NCBI GenBank assembly: GCA_902470345.1
Contig: CABRGB010000001.1
Span: 62,001-126,000 of the forward strand
Reading direction: 5' to 3'
DNA from: an uncultured Collinsella sp.
GTDB lineage: Bacteria > Actinomycetota > Coriobacteriia > Coriobacteriales > Coriobacteriaceae
Length of the DNA stretch: 64,000 nucleotides
Part shown: piece after piece, positions 42,797-51,731 of the stretch
How the letters are laid out: every line of letters begins with the position of its first letter
How positions within the stretch are numbered: position 1 is the stretch's first letter
Made by a program: the position numbers and the translations under genes
The notes under the pieces: model-generated
The model's database searches: none
Seen by the model: only the letters and a program-made list of their open reading frames with translations
What the model was told of the DNA's origin: nothing

Positions 42797-43766
42797 GAGC
42801 CTCCCCTCCCTCACAGAAAAACGGAATGATTAGATCATCAAAGTTCTGAATCTCCTCGTGGCCAAAGCCTTCAAAGAACTCATGACGCTTGTCGCAGGAC
42901 AGGTTGTTGTACACCGCAAACTGCGTCGCCGGCGGACAGACGATATCGGCTGTGCCCGTGCCAAACAGCACGGGGCACTTGACCATGGGGGCAAAATTCT
43001 TGGAATCGAAGTACGCCAGCTTGGCATAGGCTTCCTCGATACGAGTCGAGTCCTCGTCAAACCAACGCGACCAATAGCGCAGACCCTCGTAGGCAATATC
43101 GTCGGCGTCCAGATCCCAAACCAGGCGGAAGTCCGACAGGAAGGGATAGAGGATGGCGGCGCGATTGATAAGCTCGCTGTTAAGCGCGCAGGTCGCAATG
43201 CCCAAACCGCCGCCCTGCGATGCGCCGTTCACATACACACGGGTAAGATCGATGCCCTCGAGCTCGCGAACGATACGGCACAGAATGCGGATATCCTGAT
43301 GTAGGCGGACATAGTAGAGGTTGGCCGGGTCGCCGTCGATACCGGCGACGATATGGCCCGCGACCGTCGTGCCCTCAAATCCACCAATGTCCTCGGAGGG
43401 GCCTCCTTGGCCAGGACAATCGAGAGCAATGAGCGCCATGCCCATGCCCGCAAACGACGCCTGCTCAAACCAGCTGCGGCTCGCACCCGGATATCCATGG
43501 AACTGAAGTACCAATGGCACGGGCTCGTCCGAGACGGGTTTAAGGCACTTGGCATGCAGGCGCGCGCCACACATGCCGGTATACCAGAGGTCGAAAAACC
43601 GACAGGTTGCGGAATCCGCAACCGAAGCCGCCTCAATCGCGTAGTCGAGCTCAACGGCGTCGGCCTCGGCCATGCGGTCCTTCCAAAAGAGATCGAAATC
43701 CGATGGACGGGGCATAGCGCCTCGATATTCACCAAATTGCTGTTGTAGCTCCTGAGCACTTGGCAT
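42789..43766 (-). CDS. Acetyl-xylan-esterase-family (AXE1) carbohydrate deacetylase
   Basis: 325 residues. Family landmarks: LQFHGYPGASRSWFEQ, LDCPGQGGPSED, nucleophile S183 in NGASQGGGLG, PFLSDFR, catalytic Asp near GTADIVCPPATQFAVYN, and His in GFGHEEIQNF. Full catalytic triad. Deacetylases of this family act on acetylated sugars and cephalosporin C. In this operon removal of O-acetyl groups from sialic acids before NanA is the likely role (inference). Start taken as ATG 43766; TTG 43781 is possible. Confidence 0.88.
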   Translation of the reverse strand: MPSAQELQQQFGEYRGAMPRPSDFDLFWKDRMAEADAVELDYAIEAASVADSATCRFFDLWYTGMCGARLHAKCLKPVSDEPVPLVLQFHGYPGASRSWFEQASFAGMGMALIALDCPGQGGPSEDIGGFEGTTVAGHIVAGIDGDPANLYYVRLHQDIRILCRIVRELEGIDLTRVYVNGASQGGGLGIATCALNSELINRAAILYPFLSDFRLVWDLDADDIAYEGLRYWSRWFDEDSTRIEEAYAKLAYFDSKNFAPMVKCPVLFGTGTADIVCPPATQFAVYNNLSCDKRHEFFEGFGHEEIQNFDDLIIPFFCEGGEAHV

Positions 43767-43846
43767 GGCTCGTGAACCCAACCTTTCGAAATCGCAACGG
43801 AGGTGCGCCCGGCAAGGGAACCGGGCGCACGGGAGGGAAAGCGAGG

Positions 43847-44674
43847 CTACTCGCCGAGCTTGGGATGCAGCAGCGACGGCGCAGCGCCGAGCAGCATCTT
43901 GGTGTAGGGGTCCTGAGGGTGCTGGAAGACCTGCTTGGCCTCGCCCTGCTCGACGATCTTGCCGCCATTCATAACGATGATGTCGTCAGAGATATAGCGG
44001 ACCGTCTGGATGTCATGGCTGATGAACACCATGGCCAGGCCGAGCTCCTTCTTAAGGTCGGTCAGCAGGTTCAGAATCTGCGCGCGGACCGAAACGTCCA
44101 GAGCCGAGGTGGGCTCGTCGGCGATGATGGCATCGGGGTTCAGCGACAGGGCACGGGCAATTGCGACGCGCTGGCGCTGGCCGCCCGAAAGCTGGCCGGG
44201 AAGAACCTCGGCGGCGGAGCTGGGCAGACCGGTGAGCTCCAAGAGCTCCTTGACGCGCTTCTCCTGCTCGGCCTCGGTACCCAGGTTGTGGACGCGCATG
44301 GGGTCGAGCAGTTGCTCGCGAACGACCATGCGGGGGTTGAGCGCCGTGGCTGGGTTCTGGAACACGACCGAGATGACGCGGCCCATGTGGCGACGGTCCT
44401 CGGCGGTACGCTTGGTAACGTCCTTGCCCTTAAAGTAGACCTTGCCGCTCGTGGGGGCCTGCAGGCCGCACATGACGTTAGCGGTGGTGGACTTTCCGCA
44501 ACCGGACTCGCCGACGATGCCGATGGTCTGTCCGGGCATGAGCCTAATCGTTACACCCTGGACGGCGTGAACCAGGTTGGGGTGCAGAATCGAGCCGGTA
44601 CGGGTCCTAAAGGTGACGTGGACGTCATCAAGGAAGATGATCGGCTCGACGCCGTTGACTGCGGTCTCGCTCAT
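43847..44674 (-). CDS. satD: Sialic acid-type ABC transporter ATP-binding protein
   Basis: 275 residues. Walker A GESGCGKSTTAN, signature LSGGQRQRVAIARAL, Walker B IIADEPTSALD. Dipeptide/oligopeptide-type ATPase. ATG 44674 is directly after the satC stop. With the fused satC this gives the two ATPases such importers need. Sialic acid specificity rests on operon context and on the same architecture in H. ducreyi SatABCD and C. glutamicum SiaEFGI. Confidence 0.85.
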   Translation of the reverse strand: MSETAVNGVEPIIFLDDVHVTFRTRTGSILHPNLVHAVQGVTIRLMPGQTIGIVGESGCGKSTTANVMCGLQAPTSGKVYFKGKDVTKRTAEDRRHMGRVISVVFQNPATALNPRMVVREQLLDPMRVHNLGTEAEQEKRVKELLELTGLPSSAAEVLPGQLSGGQRQRVAIARALSLNPDAIIADEPTSALDVSVRAQILNLLTDLKKELGLAMVFISHDIQTVRYISDDIIVMNGGKIVEQGEAKQVFQHPQDPYTKMLLGAAPSLLHPKLGE

Positions 44675-46690
44675 CTACATCACCTCCGCGTGAGGGGTCA
44701 AACCATTTGCCTTGAGCACCTCATCGGGGAGCTCGGAATAGAAGTGCTCGGTGCCGGGCACGCGCTTGAAGACCGGACGGGTGTCCAGGCCAATGCGCGG
44801 ATGGCTCGAGCGGGGCGCGAAGCGATCGCCCTTGGGGAAATCGCGCGGGCTCGGAACGGCGCCGGGCACCTGGTGCAGGCGGCCCGAACCGCTCTCGATG
44901 GACAGGACGGAACCCAGAAGGCCGCGGGTGTACTCGTGAATCGGGTTGGTGAGCAGCTCCTTGGTGGGCGCCTGCTCGATAACCTGACCGGCGTACATAA
45001 CCGTGATGTTATGGGCAACCTCGGCGACCAGCGCCAGGTCATGCGAAACGAAGATCATGGCAAAGCCGAGCTTGGCCTGAAGGTCGTTAAGCAGCTTGAT
45101 GACCTGCTTCTGGACGGTAACGTCCAGAGCGGTCGTGGGCTCGTCGCAGATGACCAGCTTGGGGTCGCGGGTAAGGGCCATAGCGATCAGAACGCGCTGA
45201 CGCTGACCACCGGAAAGCTCATGCGGATAGCTCTCGAGCGTACGCTTGGGGTCGAGGCCCACGAGCTCCAGGAGCTCCTCGGCGCTACGGGTGCCGCCAC
45301 GCTTGGTGAGCTGCTTCATCTGGGCGGAAATGAGCATGGAGGGGTTGAGCGAGGACAGGGCGTCCTGATAGACCATGGCGATATCGGTACCGCGCAGGCC
45401 GAACCACTCCTTCTTGCTCATCTTGAGCAGGTCGCGGCCCTCCCAGAGAACCTCACCGGAAAGATGCTCGTCATCGTCGGTCAGGCCCATGATGGCCAGC
45501 GTGGTGATGGACTTACCGCAGCCGGACTCGCCTACCAGGCCCATGGTCTGGCCGGGACGGACGTCAAAGTTAACGTGGTCGACGACGTTGATGTCACCGT
45601 GGTGCTCAAACTGGATGCAGAAATCGCGGACCGAAAGGATCGGCTCAACGGACTCATCGGGCACATGGCGGTCGTTACGCTTGAGTTCGACATCACGCAG
45701 GGCGCCAAGACGGGCGGACAGGGACTGAGCCTGCTCCTTGTAGGCGCGAACGGGGTCGGAGACCAGCAGGTCGGCCTCGCGGCGCTTGGAGGAGTCGGTC
45801 GGATCCAGGGCGGCGGAGGGAGCAGCGGCCATGGCGTCGGTAATGCCCTCGGAGAGGATGTTGAGTGCCAGGCAGGTGATCATGATGGCCAGGCCCGGGA
45901 ACAGCGCCTGCCACCAACGGCCAGCGAGCACGCCACCGCGAGCGTCGGCGAGGATGTTGCCCCAGGTAGCGGTGGGCTCCTGGATACCAGCGCCGATGAA
46001 GGTCAGCGAGGCCTCGAAGATGATGGCGTCGGCGACCAGGGTAACGGTGAAAACCATGATCGGGGCGATGCAGTTGCGCAGGACGTGCTTGATCAAAATC
46101 CACGGAGCCTTGGCGCCGGAAACGATGACCGCGCGGACATAGTCCTCGCCGTACTCGGACACGATGTTGGCGCGCACGATACGGGCAATCTGCGGAGTGT
46201 ACATAAAGCCGATGGCGAAGATGATCGACGGCACGGAATTGCCCAGGATGGAGACGAAGACGGCAGCGAGGGCAATGCCCGGGATGGACATGATGATGTC
46301 CAGGATGCGCATGATCGCCTCGGAAACGGACTTGCGCGAAACCGCCGCGAGGGCGCCCACGACCGAGCCGCAGACCAGAGCCATGGCAGTGGCGCCAAAG
46401 CCGATGATCAGCGAGTAACGGCCACCGTAGAGCATACGCGACAGAATGTCGCGGCCCTTATCGTCGGTACCGAAGATAAATCCATTGCCGGGAGCCTGGC
46501 GAGCCGTAAAGATCTCGACCGGGCTATAGGGGGCAAGAAGGGGCGCCAGAATCGCGGTCAAGGCGACCAGCACCAGCACGACGGCGGCAATCTTAGAAGA
46601 CAGCGTCATCTTCTTCCAGCCACCGAGCTTGAGCCCCTTGGAGGCAGCTTTCTCGAGCTGCTCGGTTTGCTTCTCTCGAATCTTTACCAT
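44675..46690 (-). CDS. satC: ABC transporter permease fused to ATPase
   Basis: 671 residues. Residues about 30-295 are an OppC-type permease (first helix SSKIAAVVLVLVALTAIL, EAA loop EDYVRAVIVSGAKAPWILIK). After a linker, residues about 350-600 are an ATPase (GESGCGKSITT, LSGGQRQRVLIAMAL, VICDEPTTALD). Permease and ATPase on one chain is unusual for peptide-type transporters but known for sialic acid ones (SatC, SiaG). Three bases after satB. Confidence 0.87.
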   Translation of the reverse strand: MVKIREKQTEQLEKAASKGLKLGGWKKMTLSSKIAAVVLVLVALTAILAPLLAPYSPVEIFTARQAPGNGFIFGTDDKGRDILSRMLYGGRYSLIIGFGATAMALVCGSVVGALAAVSRKSVSEAIMRILDIIMSIPGIALAAVFVSILGNSVPSIIFAIGFMYTPQIARIVRANIVSEYGEDYVRAVIVSGAKAPWILIKHVLRNCIAPIMVFTVTLVADAIIFEASLTFIGAGIQEPTATWGNILADARGGVLAGRWWQALFPGLAIMITCLALNILSEGITDAMAAAPSAALDPTDSSKRREADLLVSDPVRAYKEQAQSLSARLGALRDVELKRNDRHVPDESVEPILSVRDFCIQFEHHGDINVVDHVNFDVRPGQTMGLVGESGCGKSITTLAIMGLTDDDEHLSGEVLWEGRDLLKMSKKEWFGLRGTDIAMVYQDALSSLNPSMLISAQMKQLTKRGGTRSAEELLELVGLDPKRTLESYPHELSGGQRQRVLIAMALTRDPKLVICDEPTTALDVTVQKQVIKLLNDLQAKLGFAMIFVSHDLALVAEVAHNITVMYAGQVIEQAPTKELLTNPIHEYTRGLLGSVLSIESGSGRLHQVPGAVPSPRDFPKGDRFAPRSSHPRIGLDTRPVFKRVPGTEHFYSELPDEVLKANGLTPHAEVM

Positions 46691-46693
46691 AAT

Positions 46694-47650
46694 CTACACC
46701 GTCCTGATGCGCGGGTTGATGAGCAGGTAGAGCATGTCAACCACGATGTTGATGATGATGAAGGCAAGAGCAACGACGATGACGACGCCCTGAACCAGGT
46801 TCGCCTCGTTGCCCTGAACGCCCTGCAGGATCGCAGTACCCATGCCGGGGAGGTTGAAGATGACCTCGATGACGACGGCACCGCCCATAAGGTAACCGAT
46901 CTTAAGACCGAGGGTGGTGACCGGGGTGATCAGCGCGTTGCGCAAGACGTTGATGCCGACGACGACCTTCTCGGGAACGCCGGCGCCGCGAGCCATACGG
47001 ACATAGTCCTTATCGAGCTCCTCGACCATGGCCGTACGCACGATACGAGTCATCTGACCTGTCAGCGGGAATGCCAGAGCGATAGCGGGCATGATCATAC
47101 GTCCCAGATAGCCAGCCGGGTTGGTGGTGAAGTGAGGTAGAGCACCGGACGCCGGAAGCACCTTAAGGTAGGAAGAGAACAGCAGAATCAACAGAACGGC
47201 AAGCCAGAACGACGGGGTTGCCAAGCCGGCGATGGAGAAGACGCGGATCACTTGGTCCGGCCATTTATCGCGATACAGTGCCGCGATGACGCCGAGCAAA
47301 AACGAGACGACCGCGCCGATGGCAAGACCGATGAAGGTCAGCTGCATCGTGACGGGCAGGGCCGTGGAAATGCGCTTGGCAACGGAGTTGCGAGCAGCAC
47401 CATAGGTGCCCATGTCACCATGGATCAGATCGCCCATGTAGCGCACGTAGCGCACGGGCCAGGGGTCGTCCAGACCATACTTCTCATGGTACTCGGCAAC
47501 CGCCTCGGGCGAGGCACCGTCACCCAACGCCGTATAGGCGGGGTCGGTCTTGGAGAACGACATAAGGAAGAACACCAGGACGGTGACGCCCAATGCCATG
47601 ATCGGCAGCGCCACGAGACGCCTTCCAATCAAACGTAGAAAGTTGTTCAC
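46694..47650 (-). CDS. satB: Sialic acid-type ABC transporter permease (OppB-like)
   Basis: 318 residues. N-terminal helix (LVALPIMALGVTVLVFFLM), long exposed loop with GDLIHGDMGTYG, then permease domain with EAA loop (DYVRMARGAGVPEKVVVGI). The start is GTG 47650, after GGGGAGAGAAC. Pairs with the permease half of SatC. Confidence 0.87.
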   Translation of the reverse strand: MNNFLRLIGRRLVALPIMALGVTVLVFFLMSFSKTDPAYTALGDGASPEAVAEYHEKYGLDDPWPVRYVRYMGDLIHGDMGTYGAARNSVAKRISTALPVTMQLTFIGLAIGAVVSFLLGVIAALYRDKWPDQVIRVFSIAGLATPSFWLAVLLILLFSSYLKVLPASGALPHFTTNPAGYLGRMIMPAIALAFPLTGQMTRIVRTAMVEELDKDYVRMARGAGVPEKVVVGINVLRNALITPVTTLGLKIGYLMGGAVVIEVIFNLPGMGTAILQGVQGNEANLVQGVVIVVALAFIIINIVVDMLYLLINPRIRTV

Positions 47651-47711
47651 GTTCTCTCCCCTTTCTTTTGTCGGTAGGACCAACTGGTATATGAGTATGG
47701 ATACTCATTAC

Positions 47712-47745
47712 AAGACCCGAGCGACATCGAGGCCGCCCGGGTCTT
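47712..47745 (-). terminator. Hairpin between satA and satB
   Basis: AAGACCCG (47712-47719) pairs with CGGGTCTT (47738-47745). No U-tract. Same position as the oppA-oppB hairpin, consistent with higher expression of the binding protein. Confidence 0.6.
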
Positions 47746-47805
47746 TGTTTCAACTATGAGGACGTTGCCTTACGACCGACGCCCTACATATGACTCAAGC
47801 GAGTC

Positions 47806-49419
47806 TTAGGCCTTGACGGTCGCGACGCCCCTGAAGGACATGCTCGTCGTGCCGATGCCCTTGAAGCCATCGAGGGCCTCGCCGTTGGGCGCGGTGGACG
47901 GATCGTCCCAGGAAGCGGAGACGGTCTTGACGTGGACAACGGGGTACAGAACAGCGTTGTCGGCGATGATGTCGAAGCACTCGTTCCACTTCTTCTGCTG
48001 CTCGTCGCCCTCGGCGGCAAGAGCCTCGTCCATGAGACCGTGGAGCTTCTCCCACTCAGCGGACTCCTTCCACGGGCAACGGGTCTGCATCCAGACGTTG
48101 TCACCGTACCACCAGTTGAGCAGCAGGTCGGGGTCGGCGCCGAAGCAGGACGGATCGCCAGGGGCAAGGAGGATATCGTAGGCCTCGCCGCCGTCGATGG
48201 CAGCGTAGGTGGCCGGCGAGGTATCGGTCTGGATGGTCACATCGAAGCCGAGAGCGTCGAGGTCGTTCTTGACCTGGGCGGCCATGCCCTTGATCTGCTC
48301 GTTGTCGGTGGTGCGCAGGGTGATGGCGCCCGGGGTGATGCCAGACTCTTCGATGAGCTTCTTGGCCTTCTTGGCGTCAGTCTTGTACACCGTGGAAGCC
48401 TCATGATAGTTGGTGAAGCTCTTGGGCAGGTAGCAGCTGGCGGCGGTGGCAAGGCCGGCGAAGGTGTTGGTGATCATCTTCTCGGTGTCGAGCGCGTACA
48501 TGACGGCCTGACGGACCTTGACGTTGTTCCAAGGCTCCTTGGCGACGTTGAACATGATGAAGCGGGTGCCGAAACCCTGAACGTTATCGATCTTGCAGCC
48601 AGCGCTCTCGAGCTGGTCGACGGCGTCAGCGGTGACGAGCTCCATAACGAGCGTGGAGCCCTCCTGCTGGGCGGTAACGCGAGCGGTGGGGTCGGTCAGG
48701 ATGCTGTACTGGATCTTCTTATCCTCGGCAGCATACTCACCGTTGTACTCGGGGTTGGGAACCAGGGTGATCTCGGTATCGGAGATAGAGTCGTACATCC
48801 AGGGGCCGGAGCCGATCGGCTGCTTGGCGCGATCCTCCTCGGCCTGGGTAGCCGGGGTAACGCGGATGATGGCCAGACGATCCTTGAGCAGGGAGAAGTT
48901 GGGGACCTTGGTCTTGACCGTTACAGTGCTGGCGTCCTTGGCCTCGATGGACTCGAAGGGCTGGAAGAACGGAGCATAGGTAGCAGAAGCGGCGCAAGCG
49001 GTGTAGGAGGCAACGACGTCGTCAGCGGTGACCTCGGTGCCATCGGAGAACTTGGCGCCCTTGCGGATGGTGACCTCGAAGGTAGTGTCGTCCACGGACT
49101 TGGGATCGTCGGTGGCGAGCTCGTTGAAGGTGCTGTAGTCGTGGTAATCGATGCCGTAGAGGCCCTCGATGACGTGCCAGTTAGCACCCAGGCCCACAGC
49201 GGAGCCGGTGCTGGCGGGGTCGAAGCTGGACGGAGCGTAAGCGGAACCAGCAGTGATCACGCCGCCGCCACGGTTGGCGGAATCGGTGGAACCGGAAGCG
49301 GAACCCTCGTCGTTGGAGCTGCCACCGCAGCCGGTGAGACCAAGCCCTGCGACAGCAGCGACGCTGCCGGTGAGGCCGAGGAACGAACGCCTGGACATAC
49401 CCTTGTTGATGATGGCCAT
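47806..49419 (-). CDS. satA: Sialic acid-type ABC transporter substrate-binding lipoprotein
   Basis: 537 residues. Twin-arginine lipoprotein signal (MSRRSFLGLTGSVAAVAGLG) with lipid Cys C31 in LTGCGG, Ser/Gly linker, then a family-5 solute-binding domain (FEVTIRKGAKFSDGTEVTADD, NVKVRQAVMYALDTEKM). ATG 49419 follows AGGAG by six bases. First gene of the operon, with promoter and operator at 49557-49594. Homology alone would say peptide-binding; sialic acid is inferred from context. Confidence 0.85.
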   Translation of the reverse strand: MAIINKGMSRRSFLGLTGSVAAVAGLGLTGCGGSSNDEGSASGSTDSANRGGGVITAGSAYAPSSFDPASTGSAVGLGANWHVIEGLYGIDYHDYSTFNELATDDPKSVDDTTFEVTIRKGAKFSDGTEVTADDVVASYTACAASATYAPFFQPFESIEAKDASTVTVKTKVPNFSLLKDRLAIIRVTPATQAEEDRAKQPIGSGPWMYDSISDTEITLVPNPEYNGEYAAEDKKIQYSILTDPTARVTAQQEGSTLVMELVTADAVDQLESAGCKIDNVQGFGTRFIMFNVAKEPWNNVKVRQAVMYALDTEKMITNTFAGLATAASCYLPKSFTNYHEASTVYKTDAKKAKKLIEESGITPGAITLRTTDNEQIKGMAAQVKNDLDALGFDVTIQTDTSPATYAAIDGGEAYDILLAPGDPSCFGADPDLLLNWWYGDNVWMQTRCPWKESAEWEKLHGLMDEALAAEGDEQQKKWNECFDIIADNAVLYPVVHVKTVSASWDDPSTAPNGEALDGFKGIGTTSMSFRGVATVKA

Positions 49420-49538
49420 GTCTTCTCCTATCAATAGAGAATCTTACCCGGGAGCACCTAGACTTGCCCCCGCGCAACTTGCGGACGATATATACCTTAC
49501 CTACCGACGGACCCAACTGAGGTGCCGCGCTCGGTGAC

Positions 49539-49619
49539 CGATACATACATACGCTTGAACGGTATTTACTACCGTTCACCGAATTCATTGACAAACGATT
49601 CGCCAGACAGTATGTATCG
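49539..49619 (-). promoter_or_regulatory. Promoter and operator of the sialic acid operon
   Basis: Minus strand: TTGTCA (49589-49594), 17 bases, TAGTAA (49566-49571). The -10 box is at the centre of a perfect inverted repeat GAACGGTA-N5-TACCGTTC (49557-49577), a strong candidate repressor site. A second pair of arms, CGATACATAC (49539-49548) and GTATGTATCG (49610-49619), brackets the promoter. No regulator gene is in the window. Confidence 0.6.
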
Positions 49620-49784
49620 ACGAGGTGAGATATCAGTCTTCGTCAACCCGCAGGATAGCAGGGTTGTTCACCATGGCTAGTCAAACGTTTTAGCGTTAAT
49701 AAAACCCGAAATCGACAGGTAATCGCCGCGAAATAAATGATTAAAAATCGGCCAAGCATGTATATCAGTTGTCTAGAAGCGCGT
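49620..49784. other. Spacer between nan promoter and uvrC
   Basis: No gene. Contains AAACGTTT at 49683-49690, similar to the palindrome before gap, and A/T-rich sequence. No clear uvrC terminator hairpin found. Confidence 0.4.
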
Positions 49785-51731
49785 TTAGTTCTCGGAACGG
49801 TTGGCCGATGCCTGGGCGCGCTCGGCATTCCACGCAACGAGCGCCTCGTGGACCGCCTTGGCGACATCGGCCGGAACGCCTCGAACTTCCGCAATCTCCT
49901 GCTCGCTTGCCGCGCGCAAGCGCTTCATCGAGCCAAAATGGCGCATGATGGCACGTTTTCTAGTGGGTCCCACGCCCGGAACGTCGTCAAGCACCGAAAC
50001 CGTCATAGCCTTATCGCGCAACTCGCGGTGGAACGTAATCGCAAATCGGTGGGATTCATCGCGAACCTGCTTGATCAGATAAAGCGAAGCGGAGCCGGTC
50101 GGTAGCACGACGGGAGTCTCGTCCCACGGCACGAAAACCTCCTCATCGGCCTTTGCCAAGCCACAGACTGGTATATCGAGGCCGAGCGCCTCAAGTTGCT
50201 TAATTGCAGCGGTCAATTGCGGCTTGCCGCCATCGACAACGAGCAAATCGGGGCGCGAGCCAAAGCGCTCGTCCGCCATGCGCTCGGGAGCATAGCGACG
50301 CCCCAGAACCTCGGACATCGATACGAAGTCGTTCGCCTCGTCCAATTCGGCCTGAATTTTAAAGCGACGATACTGGCCCTTGTCGGCACGGCCGTTGGTA
50401 AATACCACCATCGAAGCGACGGTAAAGGTGCCGTGCAACGTCGAGATATCGAAGCACTCGATGCGCAACGGCGGTGCAGGCAGCGCAAGCGCGCTTTCGA
50501 GCTCCAGGAGCGCCTGATTGGTGCGATCGTCAGCATATCCCGTGCGCATCATGTAGCGCATGAGGGCATGGCGTGCATTTTTGGAAGCCATATCGAGCAG
50601 GCGGTGCTTTTCGCCGCGCTGCGGCCTATGGAGATGGCAAGAGCGTTCGCGCTTGGCCGCAAGCCACTCCCCCAATGCTTCGGCATCCTCAAGCTCGACA
50701 GAGAGATTGATCTCGGCTGGAATATCAGCCGTCTCGTCGTAATAGCGCTTAAGAAAGCCCGATTGAAGCTCTTCCTCGTCGACATCCAGGCCTTTATCGA
50801 GGATGAACTCACAAGTTCGAACCGTTCGGCCCTCGCGAACGACAAAGACACAGGCGGCAGAGATAGTCTCTTCGCGATAGAAGCCGATGACGTCGATATC
50901 GACGCTTGATGGAAAAACGACCTGTTGGCGATCGTCCAGGCCCCTAATGACTTCCAGGCGACGCTTGACGCGAGCCGCACGCTCAAAATCGAGCGTCTCG
51001 GCTGCCTCCGTCATCTCGGACGTAAGCTCGTCGACGACATCCTTGCGATGGCCCGACAAGAAACGTTCGACACGCTTGACATTCTTGGCATAGTCAGCAG
51101 GGGAAATCGCGCCGACGCATGCGCCCGGCCCGCGCCCAACATGGTAGTCAAAGCAGGGGCGCCCGTTTTGCGCGCAAATCATATTGACGATGTCTTCTTC
51201 GCCCTTATGAGATTCGACGATGCGGCGGCAGCGGCGCCATTCCGCACAGGATGCCGAGCAAATAGGAATGACCTTGCGTAGCGTATCGATGGTCTCACGC
51301 GCCGCACGGCTATCGGTATAGGGGCCAAAATAGCGCGTTCCCGGTCTATGACGCTCTCGCGTGTATTTGATAGCAGGAAACAAATCGCTCTTGGTAATGG
51401 CGATAAAGGGATAGCTTTTATCGTCTTTGAGATCGACGTTAAAGTACGGATGGTACTGGCCAATCAGATTGCGCTCGAGCACCAATGCCTCGTGCTCGGT
51501 CTCCACCACGATATAGTCGAAGCTCGCCACCAGCTGCATCATGAGCGGGATCTTTTGACGCTCGTCCTGCAGCGTCACGTATTGACGCATACGGGCACGC
51601 AGGTTTTTTGCCTTGCCCACATAGATGACATCGCCCTTGGCATCTTTCCAAAGGTAGCAGCCGGGTTGCGTGGGAACGCGCGAAACCTGCTCGGCAAGTG
51701 TTGGAATGTTGTCGTGACCTGCCACGCGCAC
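49785..51731 (-). CDS. uvrC: Excinuclease ABC subunit C
   Basis: 648 residues. GIY-YIG nuclease at the N-terminus (PGCYLWKDAKGDVIYVGKAK), UVR segment (RKDVVDELTSEMTEAAETLDFERAARVKR), RNase H-like nuclease domain (IECFDISTLHGTFTVASMVV, LLVDGGKPQL-like LLVVDGGKPQLTAA) and C-terminal helix-hairpin-helix (LDDVPGVGPTRKRAIMRHF). Makes both incisions in nucleotide excision repair. GTG 51731 or 51725 starts immediately after the murJ stop. Confidence 0.96.
   Translation of the reverse strand: MRVAGHDNIPTLAEQVSRVPTQPGCYLWKDAKGDVIYVGKAKNLRARMRQYVTLQDERQKIPLMMQLVASFDYIVVETEHEALVLERNLIGQYHPYFNVDLKDDKSYPFIAITKSDLFPAIKYTRERHRPGTRYFGPYTDSRAARETIDTLRKVIPICSASCAEWRRCRRIVESHKGEEDIVNMICAQNGRPCFDYHVGRGPGACVGAISPADYAKNVKRVERFLSGHRKDVVDELTSEMTEAAETLDFERAARVKRRLEVIRGLDDRQQVVFPSSVDIDVIGFYREETISAACVFVVREGRTVRTCEFILDKGLDVDEEELQSGFLKRYYDETADIPAEINLSVELEDAEALGEWLAAKRERSCHLHRPQRGEKHRLLDMASKNARHALMRYMMRTGYADDRTNQALLELESALALPAPPLRIECFDISTLHGTFTVASMVVFTNGRADKGQYRRFKIQAELDEANDFVSMSEVLGRRYAPERMADERFGSRPDLLVVDGGKPQLTAAIKQLEALGLDIPVCGLAKADEEVFVPWDETPVVLPTGSASLYLIKQVRDESHRFAITFHRELRDKAMTVSVLDDVPGVGPTRKRAIMRHFGSMKRLRAASEQEIAEVRGVPADVAKAVHEALVAWNAERAQASANRSEN

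Noticed and set aside
43760..47140. 1126-codon plus-strand open frame opposite the sat genes
   Set aside because: Antisense to four well-supported genes; low-complexity Gly/Val/His-rich translation typical of shadow frames.
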